DNA of 64,000 bases from Labilibaculum manganireducens (GTDB lineage: Bacteria; Bacteroidota; Bacteroidia; Bacteroidales; Marinifilaceae), in NCBI RefSeq assembly GCF_002843385.1, contig NZ_MVDE01000013.1, positions 62,001 through 126,000 on the forward strand. The letters are read 5' to 3'. The position numbers and the translations under genes were made by a program. Positions within the stretch are counted from its first letter, which is position 1. The number at the start of each line of letters is the position of its first letter. Shown piece by piece: positions 33,966-45,903 of this stretch. The notes under the pieces are model-generated. The model worked only from the letters and a program-made list of their open reading frames with translations, searched no databases and had not been told where the DNA came from.

Positions 33966-34622
33966 TTATCTTACTACTTTTCCTAATGCTTCTAATAGCT
34001 GTGGATTATCTTCTAATCCAATCCGTGCCACTGCGTAGAACTCGCTCATCCAATCATCCATCTTTGCAAAGGCTGCATCTTTGGCTTTTGTTGCATCTTG
34101 TGATTCTCCAACTTCTTTTAAGTATTCTGCTCTGGCTGCTTCCAGTTCAGTAATCAATGTGTTTGCGGCTGTTAAAGAGTCAGCGGTAATTGCTAATCTT
34201 GCCAATTTGGTCTGAATGGCTGTATCGGTGGTTGCTACGCTATAGAATTTCTTTGCAGCTTCTAACCATTTTATGTAAGTCCTTGGCATTTCTCCTGAAA
34301 TTGCCAATTTATCGGCTGTCAAACTATCGTTACGGAATATAACCTTTGCTTTTTTGCGTTGAAGTTTAAAAACTTTCTCCAATTCTGCTTTTTTGTCGGA
34401 GAATGCTGCCGAAGCAGCAGAGGATTCGTCATCTTCGGTTTTGTTGAAATCGTAAGCTGAACGTGTTTCAGTCAAAAGGGTTTTACCTTCTGTGATTTTT
34501 GCGGAGTCGTAGCCTAACTCTGCCATAACTGTTGCAATTTCTGACTGTGTTTCTGCATTTTCTAACGCTACTCGATAAAGCTCTAATGTATCAGCTTCGG
34601 AATTTTTCGGTCTAGTTGCCAT
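33966..34622 (-). CDS. uncharacterised all-helical protein
   Basis: A 218-residue protein I do not recognise. It has no signal peptide or membrane segment, is rich in Ala, Glu and Lys, and appears to be helical throughout. Three similar helical modules can be seen: near residues 30-60 (AELGYDSAKITEGKTLLTE), 120-150 (with KLARLAITADSL and later TAANTLITELEAAR) and a C-terminal one (FYAVARIGLEDNPQLLEALG). It is the second gene of a pair with the heptapeptide-repeat protein 5 bases upstream and ends next to structured repeat X. An intracellular scaffold or partner of the repeat protein is a guess only. Confidence 0.7.
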   Translation of the reverse strand: MATRPKNSEADTLELYRVALENAETQSEIATVMAELGYDSAKITEGKTLLTETRSAYDFNKTEDDESSAASAAFSDKKAELEKVFKLQRKKAKVIFRNDSLTADKLAISGEMPRTYIKWLEAAKKFYSVATTDTAIQTKLARLAITADSLTAANTLITELEAARAEYLKEVGESQDATKAKDAAFAKMDDWMSEFYAVARIGLEDNPQLLEALGKVVR

Positions 34623-34627
34623 AAAAT

Positions 34628-34843
34628 TTAATTTTTAAGGTCTGCCATTACAGCAAACGGGTTATTAATAATTACAATTTGGTTGCTTCGACTTACATCT
34701 GCTCTGCTACCAGCTACATATGCGTTGCTTCGCGTTGCAATTGTATTGCTTCGGCTTACAGTTCTATTGCTTCCTCTTGTAGTTGGGCTGCTTCGACTTA
34801 CATTGTCCTTGCTTCCGATTACATTCCTTTTGCTTCTTAACAA
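34628..34843 (-). CDS. heptapeptide-repeat small protein
   Basis: A 71-residue protein containing eight back-to-back 7-residue repeats at residues 4-59, consensus S-N/K-x-x-V/T-x-R/G (SKRNVIG, SKDNVSR, SNRTVSR, SRADVSR and so on), then a tail NNPFAVMADLKN. The DNA shows the matching 21-bp periodicity. The start is a TTG at 34843; a good ribosome-binding sequence (AGGAGAAAG) lies unusually far upstream, and a short inverted repeat sits between them, so the exact start is uncertain. An in-frame TAG just upstream excludes a much longer protein. The next gene starts 5 bases after its stop. Function unknown. Confidence 0.62.
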   Translation of the reverse strand: MLRSKRNVIGSKDNVSRSSPTTRGSNRTVSRSNTIATRSNAYVAGSRADVSRSNQIVIINNPFAVMADLKN

Positions 34844-34974
34844 AGCAGGTTGAAACTGCTTTTCTTTCTCCTAAATTTTAGAACTGAATTCTAAATATAA
34901 CGATAGATACTCAACTAAATTACCTTTATGAAAAGTGTTGAATATATACGCATTAGTTTGATTGTAATTTAGAA

Positions 34975-35976
<1,002 letters not shown>

Positions 35977-36462
35977 TTATTTTGTAGCGTTTAAATATTC
36001 CGTTTCTGAAACTGCACTTTTCCATTCAGCCCCTCCTAAATTTGTATTCAAACTAATGGCAATATGTGCAAATTCACTTTCGGGAGCTGCACCATGCCAA
36101 TGCTCAATATTGGGTGGTATCTCCACAAAATCACCAGCTCGTAATAATCGAGCGGTTTCACCTTTTGCCTGATAATATCCTTTTCCTTTCGTGATAAAGA
36201 GTAGTTGTCCTCCCGGATGCGAATGCCAATTGGTTCTGGCTTTGGGTTCAAAGGTTACATTGCCATAAGCTGCATGCAATGATGTATCGGATGCTCCCAT
36301 CATTTTTAACCATACCGTTCCTGTGAAATTGTTGCTTTTCAATATTTCACCTTTGGGGAAAACGGATTCACTAATTGCGTTTGTCGCTTTATCTTGTTTA
36401 TAGTTGCAAGCTGTAATCATCAAAGTCAAGCCTATAAGAATGATTTCTAATATTTTTTTCAT
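35977..36462 (-). CDS. cupin-domain lipoprotein
   Basis: A 161-residue protein with an SPII signal (ITACNYK, Cys about residue 19) and one cupin barrel. The metal-binding set is visible as His residues in NWHSHPGGQ, the following Glu/Gln region, and His in IEHWHGA. Such small cupins in the envelope bind metal and may act as isomerases, dioxygenases or sensors. The position next to a carboxymuconolactone-decarboxylase-like gene fits the common cupin-CMD pairing. Confidence 0.82.
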   Translation of the reverse strand: MKKILEIILIGLTLMITACNYKQDKATNAISESVFPKGEILKSNNFTGTVWLKMMGASDTSLHAAYGNVTFEPKARTNWHSHPGGQLLFITKGKGYYQAKGETARLLRAGDFVEIPPNIEHWHGAAPESEFAHIAISLNTNLGGAEWKSAVSETEYLNATK

Positions 36463-36493
36463 TGTATCTAGTTTTTATTCACTGTTTTACAAA

Positions 36494-37234
36494 CTATTCC
36501 TTTTTAGTTTGCAATATTTCATTTAAGACGGCTTGTGCAGCCTTTGCTTCTTTTTTACCAATATCGGATTTTATAATGTTGACAAATTCGTTCAGTTGTT
36601 CTGGTGTGTACCCTAAATTCATGCAAATTGCAAGGTGAGAACGAAGCATTGGCTCAACACCTCCAATACTACTAAGTACAGACACAGTAACCAATTCTCG
36701 TTCAGCAAAAGTTAATACATCACGATCAAATATATCGGCAAATAAATGTTCCTTCAAAAAAAACTCAATTATCGGAGCAAAAGCAGCATAACCGCTTTGC
36801 GTATTACCTAAAGGTCTTCCTATTAATTCTTCAAGATTAGCTTTGCCACGGTCGTATTTACTTTTTTCATTGCTGACAGGAGATGCTTCCGCACCAATTT
36901 TATCGGTAATGCCTTTTGATTTTCGTTCTTCAAGAACTTCCAAAAAAGTTTGCAATCCTCGGATACTACGAGGGAAACCGCAATAGGCGTATAAATGGAC
37001 AATTACTTCTTTAATCTCATTAACAGTTAATCCAGCATCTAACCCTTTATGCAAAGCAAATTTTAACTGTAAGAGTTCCCCTTTTCCTGTATATGCAGCA
37101 ATTGGGATGACACTTTTCTGCTTTGTTGTTAGAAATTCTTCAGATTTATTTATATTTTGACCATACACATTACCGAATAAGCAAAATATTGCTGTTATAG
37201 CCACCATAGAGCTGATTGTGTTTTTTACTTTCAT
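36494..37234 (-). CDS. secreted carboxymuconolactone decarboxylase family protein
   Basis: A 246-residue protein with a signal peptide (residues 1-25, cleavage near VYG-QN) and two CMD/AhpD-like repeats. The first has LHKGLDAGLTVNEIKEVIVH with LYAYCGFPR; the second has REL-VTVSVLSSIGG and LGYTPEQLNEFV. It lacks the CxxC of AhpD, so it is not a simple peroxidase. CMD-like proteins with cupins often occur in AKR/SDR clusters of Bacteroidota. The exact reaction is unknown. Confidence 0.85.
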   Translation of the reverse strand: MKVKNTISSMVAITAIFCLFGNVYGQNINKSEEFLTTKQKSVIPIAAYTGKGELLQLKFALHKGLDAGLTVNEIKEVIVHLYAYCGFPRSIRGLQTFLEVLEERKSKGITDKIGAEASPVSNEKSKYDRGKANLEELIGRPLGNTQSGYAAFAPIIEFFLKEHLFADIFDRDVLTFAERELVTVSVLSSIGGVEPMLRSHLAICMNLGYTPEQLNEFVNIIKSDIGKKEAKAAQAVLNEILQTKKE

Positions 37235-37270
37235 GACAAATATTTTATGATTAATATTTCATTTTGCTCC

Positions 37271-38917
37271 TCAAAAACCACCTTGTGATTGGACTTGCGA
37301 CCGGAACTTCATTGCCTTTTCAATTAAATCTAATCTTGCTTTAGAAGGGTCTGTAGTAGCTATTGGCAGGCCGTTAGAACCAATAAGGAGAATTTCTTCA
37401 CTTTTAGTATTGTATTGAGGCCAAGAAGCCAAACCTTCACCATTAGGATTTCCAGTCTTGGCAAAATTTGACCAATAAGTATTCATTATCTTAGCCAATT
37501 GTTCTTCTTCAAGTGTAGTTTTGGGATTACCCCAACGTGCATTTAGTTTATTAAATACATATTCAATTTCTGAACCGTGCCCAGCACCATATTTCATCCT
37601 CTCGTTCATAGAGGCAGGAACGTATGCGAATTGATACATATAAGCAGGTTCTCCGTTTACAATAAAAGTTCTTGCAGCAAAACGCCCCGGTTCAGCCCAT
37701 ACCCAATCAGTGTTGAACTTTGTAATCACATGATTAAATTCATTAGTTCCATCGGGGTCATAAATCATTTTTGCTTCATCTTGTAATTTTCCAAACTGTA
37801 AAAACAATGCTTCCTTTGAATCACTTAAACTAATAAACGTACCACCAATTTCACCACTACAACTTCCTATCATTAGAGGGATTTTTGCTTGTCGTCCAGA
37901 ATTGTATGCACTTTCGGCAGTTTCAACCACAAACTGTCCATCGAGAATAGGGCCAGGATAAATTCTTTGGCCATTTTGTCCATAATTTTCCTGACCACCA
38001 TCTACTATTTCTTCCACGCTTAAGGCACGCAATTTAGCAAGTGCAACTTCGTCAGTTCCTTCAATACCATGCTTCCGTGCAAAATTAACACCGATGGTTT
38101 CTGCTGAAACCGGATAAAGCGCATCCACATTATCTCTGTTTATTGGCCTGCCTGTTAAAACACCATCACGCCCACCTCCTGATTGACTTATTGCTTTATG
38201 AAAAAGTCCATGAGCATCAGGTATTGTCATTAGTGAATGTACTGCAACCCCTCCGGCAGATTGACCAAAAATGGTAACATTATCAGGATTACCTCCAAAA
38301 GCAGCTATATTCTTCTGTACCCATTCTAGTGCAGCAATCATATCCATAAAGGCATAACTTCCCTTCGGTTCTTCGGGATGTTCTTTGCTTAATGCAGGAA
38401 ATGCAAAGTGTCCTAAACGACCAAGTCGGTAATTAAAGGTCATTAAAATTACGCCCTGTTTGGCAAATTCTTCACCCGAAGTAGCCTCACCTGCACCGCT
38501 TCCTCCTGTAAAACCGCCCCCATGAATCCAAACCATAACGGGAAGATTTGCATCCGCCTTAGTTCCGGCAGGCATCCATAAATTCAGATATAAACAATCT
38601 TCGGAAGAGCCTTCCTGAATAGTTCCGGGAGCAGCTCCCCATCCACCTTGTGCGCAATTAAAACCATACTCCTTGGTATCACGTATTCCTTCCCATACCT
38701 TTACAGGCTGTGGTGGTCGCCAGCGAAATTCTCCAATTGGCGGAGCTGCATAGGGAATACCTTTGAAGATAGAAACTTCTCCTTCTGTTAAACCACGTAT
38801 AATTCCAGAGCTTGTTTTTACGATTGGTTCTTCCCCTGAAGAACCAGAAACAGTTGGTTGTTGTGCATACAAACTAAAACTTAGTATGACGGCAAAAATT
38901 GGGAGTAATTTTTTCAT
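37271..38917 (-). CDS. secreted type B carboxylesterase
   Basis: A 548-residue carboxylesterase/lipase with a signal peptide (residues 1-18). The oxyanion-hole region VWIHGGGFTGGS and the nucleophile elbow FGQSAGGVAVH are intact, and GHGSEIEYVF carries the late catalytic His. It hydrolyses carboxylic esters in the periplasm or outside. It is the largest gene of the AKR operon, 17 bases downstream of the Tat-type AKR. Confidence 0.9.
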   Translation of the reverse strand: MKKLLPIFAVILSFSLYAQQPTVSGSSGEEPIVKTSSGIIRGLTEGEVSIFKGIPYAAPPIGEFRWRPPQPVKVWEGIRDTKEYGFNCAQGGWGAAPGTIQEGSSEDCLYLNLWMPAGTKADANLPVMVWIHGGGFTGGSGAGEATSGEEFAKQGVILMTFNYRLGRLGHFAFPALSKEHPEEPKGSYAFMDMIAALEWVQKNIAAFGGNPDNVTIFGQSAGGVAVHSLMTIPDAHGLFHKAISQSGGGRDGVLTGRPINRDNVDALYPVSAETIGVNFARKHGIEGTDEVALAKLRALSVEEIVDGGQENYGQNGQRIYPGPILDGQFVVETAESAYNSGRQAKIPLMIGSCSGEIGGTFISLSDSKEALFLQFGKLQDEAKMIYDPDGTNEFNHVITKFNTDWVWAEPGRFAARTFIVNGEPAYMYQFAYVPASMNERMKYGAGHGSEIEYVFNKLNARWGNPKTTLEEEQLAKIMNTYWSNFAKTGNPNGEGLASWPQYNTKSEEILLIGSNGLPIATTDPSKARLDLIEKAMKFRSQVQSQGGF

Positions 38918-38934
38918 AATCCGGATTATTTACA

Positions 38935-40122
<1,188 letters not shown>

Positions 40123-40148
40123 GGCAAAACAAGTTTAAATGCAATGTA

Positions 40149-40595
40149 TTAATGACCTCCGGGAGTTAGCAATTTTGTGAATGACAGAGAACCTAACATC
40201 CAGTTTTCACCTTGCTTTATATACACCTCTGTAACTTCAAATGGATTGGTAACCTCGTTGCCTCCAACCTCGGCTAATAAATCAATCCGGTTTAACAGGA
40301 TGGCGGTATTGTCAATAATATTTACAGATACTTCGTGAATATCAGCTTTCTTGTACCAGATACCACCTTCTTTAATAATATTAAGTTCCTGTTCTGTTCC
40401 CCAAGCTCCACCCATGTGAACAAACACAGCTTTTTCGTGAAACAGCTTACTTAGTTTGTCGACATCTTTATCCGACATCCATTGCCATTTATCTTTTGAA
40501 AGCTGAATGATTTCCTTATCACTTTCTGTATTCTGAGCAATTGAAAACTGCATTGAAATAAGAATTAAGAAGAATACGGTACTTAGTTTTTTCAT
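40149..40595 (-). CDS. secreted NTF2-like protein (DUF4440 type)
   Basis: A 148-residue protein with a signal peptide (residues 1-20, cleavage near SIAQN) and a SnoaL/NTF2-like fold: KDKWQWMSDKDVDKLSKLFH followed by AVFVHMGG and a final strand with W-M-L-G-S-L-S-F. It may bind a small ligand or act as an isomerase or dehydratase. It sits 26 bases before the Tat-type AKR gene. Confidence 0.82.
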   Translation of the reverse strand: MKKLSTVFFLILISMQFSIAQNTESDKEIIQLSKDKWQWMSDKDVDKLSKLFHEKAVFVHMGGAWGTEQELNIIKEGGIWYKKADIHEVSVNIIDNTAILLNRIDLLAEVGGNEVTNPFEVTEVYIKQGENWMLGSLSFTKLLTPGGH

Positions 40596-40622
40596 ATCAG
40601 TTGGTTTTAGTGAATGATTATT

Positions 40623-41669
40623 TTACAAATTCTTTCCAAAAAACTCATTGAGTTTATCCATTGCCTGATTTACATACTCTGAAATATAATAGGTTTGTAT
40701 GTGCGTGGCATTTGGGATAAGGTATAATTCTTTTTCAGTAGTTCCGGTTGCTTTCTTAAAAGCATCTTCTGTCATGTAATAAGTATCAGCTTTACTTCCG
40801 GCCATCATTAATAATGGTTGATTAATTAACGCCATGTTCGTAGTTGCATCAAAGGCCATTAAATCAATTAAACTGCTCATGGTGTACCTAAATGTTGAAT
40901 TGGGATGAGCATAGGTAACATCGTAGTAGTAATGTCCTTCACGATACAAATCAAAAGGCATTTTATCCGCTATTTCATCGGTGATTTTTGTGTCAGCGGT
41001 ATATAGTACCTGACCTGTTGCAACTTCTTGCGCCCTAGCTTTTGATGCAAGCTCCAATCGTTCCTGAATAGATTCCAACTGTGAATCCCTGAATCCGTTT
41101 TTTCTGACAATCCCTGAATTAAACATACTTAGTGTTGCCACTGCTTTAAAGCGTTTATCTGTTTGCACAGCAGCTAAAGTATAGCCACCACCACCACAAA
41201 TTCCTAATGCACCAAGCCTTTCATAATCGACACCCTCATATTGTGTTATATAATCTGCCATTCCACGTATATCTTCAATGCGATTGGCAGGTTTATCAAC
41301 ATTTCGAGGTTCTCCACCGCTTGCTCCCTGATAGGATGCATCGGCAGCAATGGTGATATAGCCTAATTCGGCTAAACGTTGTGCATACAAACCTGCAACT
41401 TGTTCTTTAACCCCACCATTTGGATGCGCTACCACAATGGCTGGGTAACTATTAGATGGGTCATAATTTGCAGGAGTATAAACATTGGCTGCAATATCAA
41501 TTCCATTCAATTTATAACTTATCGGGTGAATATTTACTTTTCCTTTTGCATTCTCTGTTATTGCATTCTTATAAACAAGTCCAAACGGATTGTCTATTTT
41601 ATTTTTAGCCGAAGCAATTATACTTGTTGTCATAAGAATAGCTGTCAAAATTTGTTTTACTATTTTCAT
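40623..41669 (-). CDS. secreted alpha/beta hydrolase, dienelactone-hydrolase-like
   Basis: A 348-residue protein with a signal peptide (residues 1-21). The nucleophile elbow reads LGICGGGGY, so the nucleophile appears to be Cys as in dienelactone hydrolase, rather than the usual Ser. YPAIVVAHPNGGVKEQ forms the oxyanion region, and a late His is in NATHIQTY. In the usual annotation it would be an alpha/beta hydrolase of the DLH or X-Pro peptidase group. Substrate unknown. Confidence 0.83.
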   Translation of the reverse strand: MKIVKQILTAILMTTSIIASAKNKIDNPFGLVYKNAITENAKGKVNIHPISYKLNGIDIAANVYTPANYDPSNSYPAIVVAHPNGGVKEQVAGLYAQRLAELGYITIAADASYQGASGGEPRNVDKPANRIEDIRGMADYITQYEGVDYERLGALGICGGGGYTLAAVQTDKRFKAVATLSMFNSGIVRKNGFRDSQLESIQERLELASKARAQEVATGQVLYTADTKITDEIADKMPFDLYREGHYYYDVTYAHPNSTFRYTMSSLIDLMAFDATTNMALINQPLLMMAGSKADTYYMTEDAFKKATGTTEKELYLIPNATHIQTYYISEYVNQAMDKLNEFFGKNL

Positions 41670-41698
41670 TTCTCTAATTTTTAAGGATTAGAACGGGA

Positions 41699-42577
<879 letters not shown>

Positions 42578-42581
42578 CTAT

Positions 42582-43418
42582 TTAATAATCTGTACTTGAA
42601 CTGATTGTTCTCCAATCGTCCAATTCTTTAATCTGATGTTCCAATTCGGAACGAGTTAACTGTATGGCATCTGTTCCTAACAACAAGCGGAATGGCGTTA
42701 CTTCACTTTCGGCTATTTTGATAATAACTTGCGCAGCTTTCTTCGGGTTGCCCGGCTGAGTTCCGTGTGTGTGGTCATTTTCTTTTCTTCGTTTACCGGC
42801 AGTTTCTTTATAGTCTGAAATTTCTGTTGTAGTTCCCATTAGAGAACGACCTGCAAAATCGGTACGAAAAGCACCCGGCTCGACTACGATGACTCTAATG
42901 CCTAATGGTGCAACTTCCTTACTAAGTGCATCAGACATACCTTCTACTGCAAATTTGGTAGCAGAATAATAACCTGACCCTGGATTAGAATAACGTCCTG
43001 CTATAGAAGACACATTGAAAATAGTCCCTGATTTTTGTTTGCGCATACCGGGCAATACTGCCTTTATCATATCTACAGTGCCAAAAAAGTTGGTATTGAA
43101 GAGTTCTTCAACTCGATTTTCATCACCTTCTTCAACCGCTGCACGATATCCATGACCTGCATTGTTAACCAATACATCAATAGTCCCAAATTTTGCTTCT
43201 GCCTGTTCTATCACACGCTTAATTTGTTCCTTTTTGGTAACATCCAGTGCTAATGGCAAAGATGTTTTCGGATAATCTTCAACAATATCTTGAATATCTT
43301 TAGGGTTGCGTGCAGTTATCACAGCATTGAATCCTTTTTTTAACACTTCTTGTGCGAAAGCTCGTCCAAGTCCACTTGAACACCCGGTAATTAACCAGTT
43401 TTTATTTGATGTACTCAT
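42582..43418 (-). CDS. SDR family oxidoreductase
   Basis: A 278-residue classical short-chain dehydrogenase. GCSSGLGRAFA is the cofactor loop, NNAGHGY the central motif, and YYSATKFAVEG carries the catalytic Tyr and Lys. It oxidises or reduces an alcohol/ketone with NAD(P). It lies 13 bases downstream of the first gene of the operon. Confidence 0.9.
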   Translation of the reverse strand: MSTSNKNWLITGCSSGLGRAFAQEVLKKGFNAVITARNPKDIQDIVEDYPKTSLPLALDVTKKEQIKRVIEQAEAKFGTIDVLVNNAGHGYRAAVEEGDENRVEELFNTNFFGTVDMIKAVLPGMRKQKSGTIFNVSSIAGRYSNPGSGYYSATKFAVEGMSDALSKEVAPLGIRVIVVEPGAFRTDFAGRSLMGTTTEISDYKETAGKRRKENDHTHGTQPGNPKKAAQVIIKIAESEVTPFRLLLGTDAIQLTRSELEHQIKELDDWRTISSSTDY

Positions 43419-43431
43419 TTCTATTTGAATT

Positions 43432-44514
43432 TTATTTATTTAATCCTTTTTCTTGCAACCAAGCAGACAATACATCTGCTACTTGTTTGTTATTTAAATC
43501 GGACATTGGAAAATGTGTATTGCCTTTTATGCCGATTTCGGGTAAATGAACCACAGTTACGTCACCACCATATTTGTTAACAACATCACGCCAAAGTTTT
43601 GCCATTTCAAGTCTTACTCTCCATCCATCTGTTCCCGGATTTGAATCTGGTTTTTCAGGTATATAATCGCCATAATAAATGATGATTGGAATTTTAGTTA
43701 ACTCCATGAAATCTTCCATTGAAACTTCCACAGGATGAAGCGGACCAGCTGAACTTTCCATTGGCGCTGGGATTTCACTCATTGGAAATACAAAACCACT
43801 TCCGGGTTCGTAAGAAACGACAGCTTTGATATTCTGGTTTTTAATAGCTGTAAGCCAACCCATTCCTCCAGAATGCGAATGCGTAACAAGAATTCCTTCA
43901 CCAATTTTATCAAATAAAGCAGAAACAGCATCAACATTTAAATTTATATCAATCGGCCCAACATTGGGAACCATTTGTCTGAAATACTGATTTAGTGTTT
44001 CCTTATCTTGGGAAAATTGTACACCCGGGAAAAAATCAGGCCACTCACCAACACGAAAAGTGTTAAACCAAAATTGCTCATCAGGCGTAGGTGTAATTGT
44101 TCCTTCTTCCATACTTCGTGCGGCATTACCACGACGTGGTTGGTCTAATAAGTAAACACTATACTTTTTCCTTAAAAACAGATTTTGAAAACCTTCTCTT
44201 CCATCTGGAGTAGTTTCCCATGTTTTTGAAAATTGTCCTATACCATGCCACATCACCAATGGATATTTGTGCGCTTCATTAGGTATCTGATAAAATACAT
44301 AAGCATGGTCACCATGAAAAGTCTGGCCTTCTGGTGTTCTTTTGATTGCATCAAAGGTTCCTGGATTTGATTTCATAGTGCCACCGACAGCGAAACTGCC
44401 TTGCTCTTTTATTAAAATAAGGTTATCCGTATTAGAGCAACTAATAAAAATCAACATTGATATGGAAACCAACATCAATTTTACAATTCTTATTTTGTTT
44501 GTTTTTCTATTCAT
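43432..44514 (-). CDS. alpha/beta hydrolase lipoprotein
   Basis: A 360-residue esterase-like protein with an SPII signal ending at FISCSNT (Cys about residue 26). The nucleophile elbow is VTHSHSGGMG, oxyanion region MWHGIGQFSK, and the late His is probably in GNTHFPM. I prefer the ATG at 44514 over 44526, as it leaves the basic n-region of the signal intact; both are possible. It is the first gene of the ten-gene AKR operon and is divergent from the AraC regulator, whose likely target is the shared intergenic region. Confidence 0.85.
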   Translation of the reverse strand: MNRKTNKIRIVKLMLVSISMLIFISCSNTDNLILIKEQGSFAVGGTMKSNPGTFDAIKRTPEGQTFHGDHAYVFYQIPNEAHKYPLVMWHGIGQFSKTWETTPDGREGFQNLFLRKKYSVYLLDQPRRGNAARSMEEGTITPTPDEQFWFNTFRVGEWPDFFPGVQFSQDKETLNQYFRQMVPNVGPIDINLNVDAVSALFDKIGEGILVTHSHSGGMGWLTAIKNQNIKAVVSYEPGSGFVFPMSEIPAPMESSAGPLHPVEVSMEDFMELTKIPIIIYYGDYIPEKPDSNPGTDGWRVRLEMAKLWRDVVNKYGGDVTVVHLPEIGIKGNTHFPMSDLNNKQVADVLSAWLQEKGLNK

Positions 44515-44551
44515 AATTAAATTCATTTATCCGACTTAATTTCTTACAATA

Positions 44552-44559
44552 CAAAATTA
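44552..44559 (-). promoter_or_regulatory. -7 element of the AKR operon promoter
   Basis: On the minus strand TAATTTTG is a perfect TAnnTTTG, 38 bases before the first start codon. No convincing -33 TTTG is seen, which would fit a promoter needing an activator such as the divergent AraC protein. Confidence 0.42.
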
Positions 44560-44633
44560 TGGCTATTTCATAAGATGGTTTGTATATAGATTACTGCATT
44601 CGTAACCAATATTACAGATATGGGTAATGAAGT

Positions 44634-44664
44634 GTTTATTGCTATTATTTATTGCGTAAATTTG
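44634..44664 (+). promoter_or_regulatory. probable promoter of the AraC-type regulator gene
   Basis: TAAATTTG (44657-44664) is a perfect -7 element, with GTTT at 44634-44637 leaving 19 bases between. The start codon is 30 bases downstream. Confidence 0.5.
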
Positions 44665-44693
44665 TTTTATAATTTACATGAAATCAATTTGCT

Positions 44694-45581
44694 ATGATAA
44701 ATTTTGAGACAGTAAGTGATTATAATGATTTCAATAATCATGAGACATTTCACCCTTTGGTTAGTGTATTAGATTTCTCAAAGGCTGAAATTAGGACAGG
44801 AAAAAAAATGTACTTTGGGCTTTATTGTATTTTCCTTAAAGATGTGAAGTGTGGGGATTTGATATATGGTCGCAACACCTATGATTATCAAAAAGGGACT
44901 TTGGTTTTTATTGCTCCCGGACAAGTTGTTGATGTAGCCAATAAAACGGAACCCTATCAACCCATGGGACATGGACTGGTATTTCATCCTGATTTATTAC
45001 ATGGTACAACACTTGGGAAAAGTATTAAGTCATATCACTTCTTTAGTTATAATACCAATGAAGCATTGCATCTATCTGAAAAAGAAAGGGGATTAGTACT
45101 CGATTTATTTGCAAAAATTCAGAATGAATTACAAGCGGGTGTAGATAAACACAGTAAAAAAGTAATTGCAACAAATATTGAATTATTTTTAAGTTATTGC
45201 GAACGTTTTTATGACAGGCAATTTATTACTCGTGAAGATGTTAACAAAGGAACCTTAGAGAAGTTTGAAAATCTATTAGATGAATATTTCCAAAGCGACC
45301 AAGCACAAAATATTGGATTACCTAATGTTTCATTTTGTGCTGAACAACTCAATTTATCTGCCAATTATTTTGGTGACTTAATAAAAAAGGAAACCGGAAA
45401 ATCGGCACAAGAATACATACAGAACAAAGTAATTGAAGTTGCTAAAGAAAGAGTATTTGATACAAATAAATCAATAAGTGAAGTAGCCTATGAATTAGGC
45501 TTTAAATATCCGCAACATTTTAATCGCTTATTTAAACAGCGAGTTGGATATACTCCCAATGAATATCGGAATATGAATTAA
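44694..45581 (+). CDS. AraC family transcriptional regulator
   Basis: A 295-residue regulator. The N-terminal half is a cupin-like sensing domain (KGTLVFIAPGQVVDV then HPDLLHGTTLG). The C-terminal 100 residues are an AraC double helix-turn-helix: FCAEQLNLSANYFGDLIKKE, then ISEVAYELGFKYPQHFNRLFKQ and GYTPNEYR. It is transcribed divergently from the ten-gene AKR/esterase operon, so it most likely activates it in response to a substrate such as a reactive aldehyde or aromatic compound. It ends 26 bases before structured repeat Y. Confidence 0.9.
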   Translation: MINFETVSDYNDFNNHETFHPLVSVLDFSKAEIRTGKKMYFGLYCIFLKDVKCGDLIYGRNTYDYQKGTLVFIAPGQVVDVANKTEPYQPMGHGLVFHPDLLHGTTLGKSIKSYHFFSYNTNEALHLSEKERGLVLDLFAKIQNELQAGVDKHSKKVIATNIELFLSYCERFYDRQFITREDVNKGTLEKFENLLDEYFQSDQAQNIGLPNVSFCAEQLNLSANYFGDLIKKETGKSAQEYIQNKVIEVAKERVFDTNKSISEVAYELGFKYPQHFNRLFKQRVGYTPNEYRNMN

Positions 45582-45606
45582 GCTGGCACTGGGTGTGTCA
45601 GCAAAA

Positions 45607-45672
45607 AAAACAACTCTTTTGCAAACTTTGGATGCTGGGTTGGCTTGCAGCGGTTTGCAAATGTGTTGTTTT
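45607..45672. repeat. two-stem structured repeat, copy Y
   Basis: Outer stem AAAACAAC (45607-45614) with GTTGTTTT (45665-45672); inner stem TTGCAAAC (45619-45626) with GTTTGCAA (45653-45660), both perfect. It matches copy X at 33880-33945 in order and orientation, with the unpaired CTCTT and ATGTG parts conserved and both stems changed together. A G-run (nine Gs at about 45700) follows. Confidence 0.65.
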
Positions 45673-45831
45673 GTGGGCGGGGTTTCTTTCTTCTTTTGCG
45701 GGGGGGGAGAAAAAACAAAATAAATTCCCATCAAATTGCACCGCCCTATCCACGGAGTGCTAATCCTGTCAGTCCGTTTTTTGTAATTTATTCAATCAAA
45801 TTTCAATGTGTCGTGTCGGTTCTTTACACTT

Positions 45832-45903
45832 GCATACAACGATTGTGAATGTGTAGGTACATTTATATTTCTTTTATCGATCTTAAAACATACACTTACA
45901 CAG
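45832..45903 (-). repeat. possible attC-like element D (partial)
   Basis: Begins with GCATACAAC (45832-45840), the reverse complement of the end box of element C, then CGATTGTGAATGTGTAGG, which resembles the left arm of element C. A weakly complementary arm (CATACACTTACACAG) ends at about 45903. No clear right-hand GTT box follows, so the element may be decayed. Confidence 0.35.

Noticed and set aside
45645-45848. 67-codon plus-strand open reading frame after the AraC gene
   Set aside because: Runs through structured repeat Y and a G-run; no ribosome-binding site or recognisable family.
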